Assembly (NCBI GenBank): GCA_958295865.1
Contig: CATQHF010000005.1
Span: forward strand, 372,001-436,000
DNA: 64,000 nucleotides
Reading direction: 5' to 3'
DNA from: an uncultured Dehalococcoidia bacterium
GTDB taxonomy: Bacteria; Chloroflexota; Dehalococcoidia; Lucifugimonadales; JADFKI01
The notes under the pieces were generated by a model, which saw only the letters and a list, made by a program, of their open reading frames with translations, had not been told where the DNA came from and did no database searches. The position numbers were made by a program, and so were the translations under genes. Shown in pieces: positions 11,411 through 20,900 of the stretch (positions are counted from its first letter, which is position 1; each line of letters begins with the position of its first letter).

Positions 11411-12041
11411 AACTGCGTAAGTCCTATGAGATATGATAGGTTCTGAGGGCAACAGCCCCATAAAGCCGCATGATGTTTCCGCATCACTGGGGTTTTCTAA
11501 ATTGGCGAGATACTTACAGAAGCGTGTTCAGGTTTCTGTCCGGTTCGACCAGCACCCCGACTTGTTACGGGCAGCGCCTTCTAAACGCCACAAAGTCCTT
11601 CGCACTCCTCTTCCATGCGCTGTGTTTCAGCCTGCAAGTCTGACGAGAATTCGACCTTGCTGAAATGAGCGCATCACCCAAATGCAGCCCGGAAATTCAT
11701 GCCCGGAGAACTCTGGGGACTGCTAGAATACTGAAAACCGCAATTGGGGGAGAGAAATCTGTGGACGCTTCGGACTATTTGCGGAGATGGACGCCCTAGC
11801 CGAACAGTTCAACTTCGATCCGTCGATAATGCAGGACATCTACTTCCCGCGCTGGAACATCCCTCCGGCCGCGCCTGTGTTGAGTGTTCAGCGCTCATCA
11901 AACGATGTAATAAAAGCATATCTTTTGTTACATGTGCCGCAGCGACTCATACTTGAGATACTCCCATAAGCTTGATGAGAAGGACTCGGAATGTAACAAT
12001 CTATCGGAAGAATTGTTACACCGCCGAAAACCGGAGACACA

Positions 12042-12659
12042 ATGACAACGGACGCTATAGCTCGCCGGCGAAAACCGCGTGGACTCCATCCCAAGAAAAC
12101 TGCGCGGGCGATTGAGAAATCCAAGTTGCCGGAGTATCTCGAAGCCGACGAAGTGAATGCCATCATCCGTGCCGCGGGCGATCCTAGGGCGCGGCTGTTG
12201 ATGCTAGAACAGTGGCGGGCTGGTCTCCGTGTGTCCGAGGCACTCGCGCTAGAAGTGGCGGACCTGTCGCTGAGTGGCGACCGTCCTACTCTCAGGGTTC
12301 GGTCGGGCAAAGGCAGGAAGGCGAGAGTTGTGCCGGTTCATCCAGAGCTAGCGGCTGCGTTTCGCATGGCATTATCGTATGGCAACGTGAGGCAAGGAAG
12401 GCTGATTGGTGTTACGCGAGTTACGGCTTGGCGCTGGGTGCAGACTGCGGTCAACCGGGCGGAGCAACTCGGCGCGATACCTGTCGGGAAGCAAGTCGGA
12501 ACACACACCTTGCGGCACAGCTATGCCCGGCACCTGCTGATGCACGGCGTACCCATCAACTACCTATCGCGCTGGCTGGGACACAGCAGCATCCAGACGA
12601 CGCTCATCTACCTGGAACTTGTCCCGGACCCGATGGGGACGCTGGCTGCGGTGCCGTGA
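12042..12659 (+). CDS. Tyrosine recombinase / phage integrase family
   Basis: RAGLRVSEALALEVADL, THTLRHSYARHLLMHGVPINYLSRWLGHSSIQTTLIYLEL: R, HxLRH, H and Y catalytic residues visible. Confidence 0.9.
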   Translation: MTTDAIARRRKPRGLHPKKTARAIEKSKLPEYLEADEVNAIIRAAGDPRARLLMLEQWRAGLRVSEALALEVADLSLSGDRPTLRVRSGKGRKARVVPVHPELAAAFRMALSYGNVRQGRLIGVTRVTAWRWVQTAVNRAEQLGAIPVGKQVGTHTLRHSYARHLLMHGVPINYLSRWLGHSSIQTTLIYLELVPDPMGTLAAVP

Positions 12660-12727
12660 CCAAGATCCTACAGGTCTTGACATTGAAGATGGTTGCTATT
12701 CCCTGAACTACGCACGCTACCGGATCA

Positions 12728-12913
12728 TCATTTGTTTTCAATGGTAGCAATTCCATTCAAGAGCTTCTCTCGTAATCTTCGGACAGCCGCCATTTCAGGG
12801 GGCTCATAGTCGTCCCTTATGCCATCTAATGGTGGATTGCAACGCCAGAATGGTAGGGACCGCCAGCTCGATGGAATGGGGCCTCCCACTTTGTGTCTTC
12901 TCAACTTTGGCAC
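12728..12913 (-). CDS. Small uncharacterised ORF downstream of the CD-NTase
   Basis: 61 aa MPKLRRHKVGGPIPSSWRSLPFWRCNPPLDGIRDDYEPPEMAAVRRLREKLLNGIATIENK; GTG start; frame open upstream into the CD-NTase 3' end. Confidence 0.35.
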   Translation of the reverse strand: MPKLRRHKVGGPIPSSWRSLPFWRCNPPLDGIRDDYEPPEMAAVRRLREKLLNGIATIENK

Positions 12914-12942
12914 GACAGTTATGAGAAAGCGCTCTGATAAGC

Positions 12943-14640
12943 TCAGAGCATGCCGCCCAATTTGGCCGCCCTGACCTCATCGAAGTGGCATCGTTTGTGC
13001 TTCAACCCACTTCCACATGGACAGCGTTGATTTCTTCTGGTCTTAACCATTGCGCGAAGGTCACCAAAGTAAGCATTCTTTGTATCTTCGATCTGATGTG
13101 GGTATGTCTTCCACAGGTCATGCTTGGATGCCTCCAGTCCATAACGATCAACGTAAGCGACTCGATAGAAGAAAGGGATAACAAGTTCCCTTATGAACTC
13201 TGGCAACCGAAAGGGTTCCCCCGTTTCGACCTGAAATCCTAGACAGCAACGATTCTCTGCACAATCCGAATAGCAATGCATATCGGCAATGTTAGCAATA
13301 CCCTGCTCTTCCATGATTTTCTGTATCCGCTTGCCCGTCTCAATTACGGTAGGCCACGGGTTGAACGGCGTAGGCATAAAAGTGAGACGAATCAGGACAT
13401 CGAATCTGTCGCGTATTCCCATCCGATTATCGTCTTCGAGGTGTGAGGACACAGATTTCAGTAAACCGTCATCGAGATCGTACATCTCCGCGAATACCAA
13501 TTTACCAGAAATCAAGTTACTCTCAGGATTGTATGACAATCCTGGCTGTACTTCGCTGATCCACCGAAGATCACGGTCTGAAATCCTTATCGACTTGGTC
13601 TCTACCTCCCGACTTTCTGTCGCCAACGAGCCGGCGTACTGTGGCCTAGGTCTCACAGGCGGCGCAAATACCGCAGTTGACCTGTTCCCACTGGGACCTC
13701 CGGGTGGCTTTGGCTTGGAGTCTCCTCCACCGCCATTACCGCCTCCAGACGAACCTTTGCCGAAATCGTCTCCAAGCAATTTGCGCCAGTTCTTGAGAGC
13801 TTCGTCAGTCGATTCGGCGTTAAAGGCTTCACTCGCAGTATGCGCGTGTGAATGTACCCGTCTCCTGAAATTGGCGTACTTGGTCTGGTCCCAATGGCGA
13901 TTGAAGGTCTCAGTTGACAGCACGGGATTTTCGATCTCTGGCATGGTAGGATGCCGTTGCAGGTATTCATCCATCCTCGTCAAGATGGTCACCAAGGTGT
14001 CTGATACCGTACCGACAGCTTCTTTCCCTTCGTCGGACGGTTCGATGGCGTTGCCGGCGAGTGTGGTCAGTAGAATCGACTTTGCGGTGTAGTTGCCTTT
14101 GTGGTCTCGGAGATATTTGAGTAGCCTGACGGCGCGCTTGAGATTGCCGCCTGTGATTCGGTTCTTCTCGTTGAACCAGTCACGGTATCCGGTACCGTCA
14201 GTCGGCTCGAATTTATTGTCTCTGCGATTGCAGATGTAGTGCTTGCCGTTTATCGTCACGCGCGGCACTACGTCTAGGTGAAAGTAGCCTGCGTAGTCGA
14301 TGGTGACACATCGGGTTTTAAGCCTCAGCTTGTCCGCATAGGTCTGGTTCTGCTTCAGTGTTCTGTGAATCGCGTCAACATAGTCCTTGGGATCCCAATC
14401 GTCGTTGGGATTCATCACTATCTGGATGTCGGCGTCGTACTCGTTGTTGTTGTCCACAGGCTTGATGAGAGTGCCAAGTGCATACGAGCCTTGGCGTTCC
14501 ATATTCTGGTAACCCTTCAGATTGTTTTTGAGGCAGCCGTTTACACCCTTGACCCCGCTGGTCAGTCTGTCGATACGGCTCTGGTTGATGTTGACTTCAT
14601 CCCTGAGAAATTCTCGGAATTGTTGATTGTTCTTGGTCAT
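12943..14640 (-). CDS. CD-NTase (cGAS/DncV-like nucleotidyltransferase) with C-terminal E2-like region and SEC-C zinc motif
   Basis: GSYALGTLIKPVDNNNEYDADIQIV (GS...DxD), HLDVVPRV. Gly/Pro linker GGGNGGGGDSKPKPPGGPSGN. C-terminal FDVLIRLTFMPTPFNPWPTVIETGKRI...ADMHCYSDCAENRCCLGF, then RNQRCPCGSGLKHKRCH (SEC-C). Confidence 0.85.
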   Translation of the reverse strand: MTKNNQQFREFLRDEVNINQSRIDRLTSGVKGVNGCLKNNLKGYQNMERQGSYALGTLIKPVDNNNEYDADIQIVMNPNDDWDPKDYVDAIHRTLKQNQTYADKLRLKTRCVTIDYAGYFHLDVVPRVTINGKHYICNRRDNKFEPTDGTGYRDWFNEKNRITGGNLKRAVRLLKYLRDHKGNYTAKSILLTTLAGNAIEPSDEGKEAVGTVSDTLVTILTRMDEYLQRHPTMPEIENPVLSTETFNRHWDQTKYANFRRRVHSHAHTASEAFNAESTDEALKNWRKLLGDDFGKGSSGGGNGGGGDSKPKPPGGPSGNRSTAVFAPPVRPRPQYAGSLATESREVETKSIRISDRDLRWISEVQPGLSYNPESNLISGKLVFAEMYDLDDGLLKSVSSHLEDDNRMGIRDRFDVLIRLTFMPTPFNPWPTVIETGKRIQKIMEEQGIANIADMHCYSDCAENRCCLGFQVETGEPFRLPEFIRELVIPFFYRVAYVDRYGLEASKHDLWKTYPHQIEDTKNAYFGDLRAMVKTRRNQRCPCGSGLKHKRCHFDEVRAAKLGGML

Positions 14641-14739
14641 TTCATATCACCTCTTCGTCAAGCATTAAGTTGAATGCGATTTGTATTCGAAAGAATGCGA
14701 CGCCGGCCAGTGGCAGAACTGCTGGTGAATCTACTCAAC

Positions 14740-15666
14740 TCAACTAGCGTGGGTTCTCTTCGTCCTTTTCATGATCTCTCCAATGTTTTGTGTGAAGTCC
14801 CGATCTGCCAGCGCCTTCAGGGTTTTAAGAGGCCGTGCGTCGTCCAAACTCCAGTCCTCGATAGCCGGGTCTAGTCGGAAGTACCTGTCCTCAAGCAGCA
14901 ATCTCGCCATATTGGTGGACGCCTGGGATTGTAGGTTCAGAAAGTACGATACGAACTTCAGTCGCCCCCACCCTGTTGCAATGCCCCACAAACGCCTACG
15001 TTCATACAATAGAGATGGCTTTCCCGTACCGATGGATAGGATATGCACCTGCGCTAGGGACATTCTGAATTTCGAAACTGCCTCGGTAACGGCGAGAATT
15101 GAGGGGTTGTTCGCCCATAGGCCACCGTCCGCAAGAAGGTATTCGTCTAACTGTATCGGGTCGAAGAACGCGGGCGCGGCGCAGGATGCCAAAATAGCAT
15201 CGCCCAATAGAACTTTCCCATCCCTCACGTAATTCTCGCCTTGGTCCTCCAAGTACCTTGACTTGAAGACGAGAACACCGCCAGTCGAAATATCGGCGCT
15301 TGTAATCAGCAGCGGCGTCGAAATATCTCCCAACCGCAGGGATGGCAAGCATTCCCGGACTAATCGTTCTAGGGGTTGGCGCGCGTATTTGCTCCTGAGC
15401 ATGCCCCAGCCGAAGCGTTTCCTGCCGAAAATCTCTCTCGCATTCTCCTCGAACAAGTCAACTACCGTTTGCATCCCCACTCCGGCGGCAGCGGCCCCGG
15501 CTATGATGGACCCGGTGCTGGTGCCGGCGATGAGATCGAAGCAGTTCCCTATTGGCATCGATAGCCTGCGCTCAAGACAGGCGAGTATGTGTGCAGGGTA
15601 AATTCCCCTTGCCCCACCGCCGTCGAGTGCAAGAACGTAAAAGTTTTCGTCGTTCTCCATATTCAT
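14740..15666 (-). CDS. Patatin-like phospholipase, CBASS effector (CapV-like)
   Basis: VLALDGGGARGIYPAHIL (oxyanion hole), LIAGTSTGSIIA (GxSxG), LADGGLWANNPS (catalytic DGG); next to the CD-NTase. Confidence 0.9.
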   Translation of the reverse strand: MNMENDENFYVLALDGGGARGIYPAHILACLERRLSMPIGNCFDLIAGTSTGSIIAGAAAAGVGMQTVVDLFEENAREIFGRKRFGWGMLRSKYARQPLERLVRECLPSLRLGDISTPLLITSADISTGGVLVFKSRYLEDQGENYVRDGKVLLGDAILASCAAPAFFDPIQLDEYLLADGGLWANNPSILAVTEAVSKFRMSLAQVHILSIGTGKPSLLYERRRLWGIATGWGRLKFVSYFLNLQSQASTNMARLLLEDRYFRLDPAIEDWSLDDARPLKTLKALADRDFTQNIGEIMKRTKRTHAS

Positions 15667-15842
15667 TCAGAATCTTTTGCTACTTCGATCTATAATATTC
15701 CCTTTGTTTCCAATGTGCTTTTCGAGACTTCTTGAATAACTAGTGGACCCGATGTAGTTTCCAATTAGTTCCGATTTGCTCATGTTAACATATTTTTGTA
15801 AACTATGTGAATGATATAAAGGAAGAGGGAAAGGAAGGCAAG

Positions 15843-16934
15843 ATGATTGGCAAAAGGCTAAAGTTGGCTCGCTCGGCTACTGGCATGTCGCTTCGAGAGC
15901 TTAGCGACCGCATTGACAATCGGGTAACGGCGCAGGCCATCGGCAAATATGAGCGTGACGAGTCGATGCCGAGCTCAGGCGTACTCATTGCGTTGGCAGA
16001 TGCACTGCATGTATCCGTCAGCTATCTTGCCGGCGATCCTAGTATGAGCTTGCTCTCCGTCGATTTTCGGTCGAAGAGAGTCAGCACCAAGCGCGAGGAA
16101 GACCGATTGAGTGCAATGGTTCTGAGTACGCTTGAACGCTACCTCACTATCGAAGAAATACTCGGTCTGTCCAGCGTCAACTGGGATAAGCCGAGGTCGG
16201 CGCCTTATCCGGTCACATGCGACCTGCTAGAGGCCGACCGGGCAGCAATTAGCTTGCGCCAGGACTGGGGACTAGGCCTCAACCCTGTTCCCAACATGGC
16301 TGAGCTGATGGAAGACAGGGGCGTGAAAGTGCTGTTTCTGCCCATGTCCGAGGCTTTCGACGGACTCACGGCTCACGTGCATAGGGAAGATCTGCCCGAC
16401 GTGCATGTGGTTGTCGTTGACTGCGACACCGGCGGAGAGCGTCAGCGGTTCACCATAGCCCATGAGATAGGACATCTTGTGTTAGATGTATCTGAAAGCG
16501 TTGATGAAGAGAAGGCAGCGTACCGCTTCGCGGGAGCGTTTTTGATGCCCGAAGAGGTGCTCTGGAAGGAGATTGGCAGACACCGCTCTGCGATAGGTCT
16601 GGCCGAGCTGCTCAGGCTGAAAAGGATGTTTGGAGTGAGCGTCCAGGCGATCACATACAGATGCAAGGACCTCGGAATTATCAGCGCCGCGTTAATGGGC
16701 AGGATGTTCGATCGCTTCGAAGAACTCGGATGGCGAAGCCCACCGTACCGCGAGGCATTTCCGATGGCAGGTGAGAGTTCAGGACGCTTTGAGCGTCTCT
16801 GCTTCAGGGCGCTCGCGGAGGGCGCGATTTCAGAATCGAAAGCTTCGGAACTCTTGGAGATTCCGGTTCATGATCTGAACCTTATGATGGAGACTCCGCC
16901 GAGCGAGTTGGATGTAGTGAAGGTAGGAGTATAA
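15843..16934 (+). CDS. XRE-family HTH + ImmA/IrrE zinc metallopeptidase
   Basis: MIGKRLKLARSATGMSLRELSDRIDNRVTAQAIGKYERDESMPSS (HTH) and FTIAHEIGHLVLD (HExxH). Confidence 0.9.
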   Translation: MIGKRLKLARSATGMSLRELSDRIDNRVTAQAIGKYERDESMPSSGVLIALADALHVSVSYLAGDPSMSLLSVDFRSKRVSTKREEDRLSAMVLSTLERYLTIEEILGLSSVNWDKPRSAPYPVTCDLLEADRAAISLRQDWGLGLNPVPNMAELMEDRGVKVLFLPMSEAFDGLTAHVHREDLPDVHVVVVDCDTGGERQRFTIAHEIGHLVLDVSESVDEEKAAYRFAGAFLMPEEVLWKEIGRHRSAIGLAELLRLKRMFGVSVQAITYRCKDLGIISAALMGRMFDRFEELGWRSPPYREAFPMAGESSGRFERLCFRALAEGAISESKASELLEIPVHDLNLMMETPPSELDVVKVGV

Positions 16935-16937
16935 TCA

Positions 16938-17450
16938 GTGGACGTAATGGTGGCTGATACATCAGTGCTAATAGACCTTGAGCGAGGTAGTCTCCTCAAG
17001 CAGTGCTTCGCGCTGCATTTCGAGTTCAAAGTGCCTGATCTACTTTACAGAAATGAACTGGAGAACCGGGAAAGGGGATCGGAATTTGGCGAAAACCTTC
17101 TTCGGCTGGGCCTCCAAGTAGTCGAGCTAAGTGAAAATGAGGTAGCGAGAGCGATATTCTACAGAAGGAAGAACAGGAGATTATCTCTGCCCGACTCGTT
17201 CGCTTTGGTGCTGGCAGAAAGCAGGCGTTGGACGCTTCTGACAGGTGATGCCGTCTTGAGGGTGCTGGCATTGACGTTGAAAGTCGCCTGTCATGGTGTG
17301 TTGTGGATACTCGACGAAATGTATAGGGAAGGAGTCGTCTGTCCGACCGAGCTTGTATCGGGCTTAACAGATATTCGCGCCCATCCAAGGTGTCGGCTGC
17401 CAAGGGAGGAGGTTGACGTAAGGCTCAGACGCTATTCGGCTTCCCGTTAG
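16938..17450 (+). CDS. PIN-domain-like protein, likely toxin partner of the upstream ImmA protein
   Basis: VMVADTSVLIDLERGSLL...LSLPDSFALVLAESRRWTLLTGDAVLRVLA: PIN acidic residues; 3 bp after the ImmA stop. Confidence 0.8.
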   Translation: MDVMVADTSVLIDLERGSLLKQCFALHFEFKVPDLLYRNELENRERGSEFGENLLRLGLQVVELSENEVARAIFYRRKNRRLSLPDSFALVLAESRRWTLLTGDAVLRVLALTLKVACHGVLWILDEMYREGVVCPTELVSGLTDIRAHPRCRLPREEVDVRLRRYSASR

Positions 17451-17529
17451 ACGATGAGATCCCAAAGAACAAGAGAAAGTGTTCCCCCGATCTCGTACTT
17501 GCCATCGCTTATGCCTCGGATAAAGTTTG

Positions 17530-17885
17530 TTTGCAGTGAATATGGACGGCGGTAATAGAAGAAGATGACGGCAGAAAGTGAACGGACTATGAGGTTGGTC
17601 GTCGTGATGAGCAGACCTTCTTGCGGTTGGACGAACGGCTTCCGGAAGCGAGAAAGTACAGGAGCGACGATTACAGCGTGTACAAGTGGCTGCCAACTGA
17701 CAGGCACAAGGTGGGCAAGTGTAGTGAGGTGAACCGCAATGAGGGATTGCATTCCGTGTTGAAGGGAAAGTTGAACAGGTTGGTGCGGAACACAAAAGGG
17801 TTCCTCCAAGAGTGTGGGGATTATGAACTCCCTCCTGAGATTGACCCGTTTCAAGTACGAAATCGCGCTCAACTGTGTAAGTCCT
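17530..17885 (+). mobile_element. IS1-family remnant (transposase C-terminus and right end)
   Basis: RSDDYSVYKWLPTDRHKVGKCSEVNRNEGLHSVLKGKLNRLVRNTKGFLQE, ending ...aactgtgtaagtcct. Confidence 0.75.
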
Positions 17886-17918
17886 GCCCTAGTGAAGTCC
17901 AAGTTTGTTAAAGAGGGA

Positions 17919-20900
17919 ATGAAGGCAATGCCGCTACCGGGTGGTGCCAGCGATAAAGCAGGTTTGAGATACGAACTTCTATGGACGGTCAAATGCTTGA
18001 TCCGTCTGATGAAAGGCGAGTTCGATTCGATATGGCTGGAGCCTCCCGGTGAAGAAGGGGAGGGCGTTGAATTCGCAGTCACAACGAACGATGGCGTGAA
18101 ATACCATCAAGCCAAGCGCCAATTGGCCGGCAAAGGCGTATGGCCACTTTCTGAACTGTCTCGGCGTGGAGTGTTATCTAATTTCTATTACAAGCTGGAT
18201 AATTTGTCCGCCACTTGCATGTTTGTATCCTCTCACGCCGCTCATCCACTTGATGAACTCGCATCTCGTGCAAGAGAGGCCGGAACATGGACAGAGTTTC
18301 AACGGAATTTCGTGTCATCCGGCACTTGGGATCGCAATTTCAACGATCTTCACAGATATTGGGGTTCACCGAGTGAAGAGGATACTTATGAACGCCTTAC
18401 ACGGGTTAAAGTTAGGACGATAGATGAAGATTCCTTGCGAAAATGGGTGGAAGATGCGCTGGATGGTTTAGTAAGCGGCAATCCCGCAACAGCGTCAGAT
18501 GTGTTATCAAACTTCGTCCTGAATCAAACACATCAAAAACTGAGATCTCAAGATATATGGACGCACTTGCAGTCTCATGGCATCGACAGACTTGTCCTGC
18601 GTCAAGACGACGAAGTCACCGGCATAATATCGGATCTAAAAGAGACATATTTGGCTGGAATACAGCCAATTGGTATTGGCGGTGAGGTGATACCCCGCAA
18701 AGAATCATCCCAGATACTTACCAGCTTCAACGATGAGCATCTCTCTAACATCGTGCTTGTTACAGGTAAGGCGGGTGTCGGTAAAAGTTCGGTAATCGCC
18801 CAAGTCCTTAAGGAGATAGACGAAAGAGGATGTCCGTTTCTTCCTCTACGAGTTGACCGTATTAGTCTTGCTGAAACGCCTCGTCAATTAGGGCAGCAGT
18901 TGGGCTTACCCGCTTCTCCCGTAAGTGTGCTTGCGAACCTTGCTGATGGGAAAGATTGCCTACTGGTCATAGACCAGTTGGACGCTGTGAGCTTAGCTTC
19001 GGGACGCAATCCTGATTTCTTTGACTGCATCGGAGCGATGCTCAAACAGGCGAGCCGTCATCCAAATATGCGGGTACTCGCCGCAAGTCGCAAATTCGAT
19101 GTAGATAACGACCACAGAATTCGAGGGCTGATAAGCGCCGATGGCATAGCCAAGGAAGTGCCACTAGAGGAGTTCGACGACACAACCGTTAGGCGAGTGG
19201 TTGCTGAGTTGGGCATTGCCTCTGGTAGTCTGAGTCCCAAACAGATTGAATTGCTTTCGCTGCCTGTCCATCTCAGGTTACTGGCAGAGGTTTCGTCCAG
19301 CGAAAGTTGTGCGCCATTTGGATTTCAAACTGCGAAAGATCTTTATGAAGACTTCTGGAGCGAGAAGAAGCGGGTAATAGGAACGCATGCAGATACTTCG
19401 CAGGTTCAAGAAGTAGCCGATTTGATGGCTGTAAGTATGTCCGAGCGTCAGGCGCTTTCGGTTCCAGTTTCGCTATTGGACGAATATACCAAAGTCGTGG
19501 ATTTGATGGCTTCCGAGAATATACTCGTTAAAGACAGCGCGCGAGTTTCGTTCTTCCATGAAAGCTTCTTTGACTACATATTCGCCCGTCGGATGGTTGT
19601 CACTAGATTCGATGCAGCCGAACACATCATTGAGCAGGGGCAAAGCCTTTTCATACGCTCGCAGATAAGGCAGGTTCTGCTGCATCAGCGCGATGTTTAC
19701 CCTGAAGACGCGCTGCGTAACGCCGAGGCAATACTAAACCATCCCGACATACGCACGCATTTGAAGGACATCGTGCTGGCATTGCTCGGTTCGCTAGACG
19801 ACCCCACGGCAGACGAGTGGCAGGTGATTGAACCACTGCTTGATTCCAATCTCTCAGGCCGGGTTTGGAGCGCAATATATGGCTCGTCTGCATGGTTTGA
19901 TGTCTTGGATTCCATAGGAGCTCCTCGGAAATGGCTGGCAAGCGGAGATGAACAGCTGGTCGGTCGCGCGATATGGTTTCTCCGCTCCGTTCAAGGTTGG
20001 CGCGCAGCCAGAGTCGCGGAACTACTTTCACCGTTTATAGACAAATCGGACTTGTGGAACCAAATGCTACAGAGTCTGATTGTGTATTCCGAAATCGGCG
20101 CAAGCAGGGCTTTCTTCGATTTCGCACTCAAGGCAATAAAAGCAGGCATCTTCGACGAATTGCTCGCTCCAAATGGCGACGATTTCAGCACTTGGTATCG
20201 AGCAAAGCAGTTGGGAGAAGGCAAGCCAGAAATGGCATGTGAGCTAGTCGTCGCCTTTTGTGACAGAGTAGTAAAACTCATGCGGAATTCAAAGCGTCCT
20301 AAGGACTTTCTTCAAGCAGGGCAAGGCGTTGGCGGTGAAGTTATGGAAAGATTAGCAGCATCCGGTCCCAAGATGTTCGTGGAATCTCTGCTTCCGTTCC
20401 TGAATGAAGTCCTAGACATAAGCGCATGTAAGACAAGCGTTTCGCCTTGGCGTGATTCTGTTTGGGCGTCTGGCATTAGAATGATCGGGACAATCTCAAC
20501 GGAGAAAGCGCTGGATGACGGCTTTATAATGTCGATGGAATCGTCGTTACGTTGGCTGGCCATAAACGAACCAGAGGAGTTCCGCACATACGCGCAAGAA
20601 TTTGAGATTTCAGAATATGCGGCGATTCATAATCTGCTGATGCGCGCATACGAAGCGGGCGGCAGCTTCTATGCGGATGAGGCAGTTCAGTATCTGGTGA
20701 AAGACCTGCCAGCTAGAGTTTCAGCGGCCAGCTTATCTACGACTTCAGGCTGCGTGGTTAAGTTACTCATTAAGTCCATCACGCCTTACTGCTCGTCTGA
20801 AAATCTATTGCGACTCGAGCAGGCGATTCTCAATTACTACCCTGACTTTGAACGAAGCGTTGATGGCCGCAAGTGGCGTGGTGTCACTCAATATGGGCTG

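Noticed and set aside
11744-11969. Small ORFs before the 12042 integrase (e.g. MDALAEQFNFDPSIMQDIYFPRW...)
   Set aside because: Possible truncated gene, but no motif or intact frame strong enough to annotate.
13289-14092. 267-aa plus-strand ORF
   Set aside because: Antisense to the CD-NTase; no domain features.
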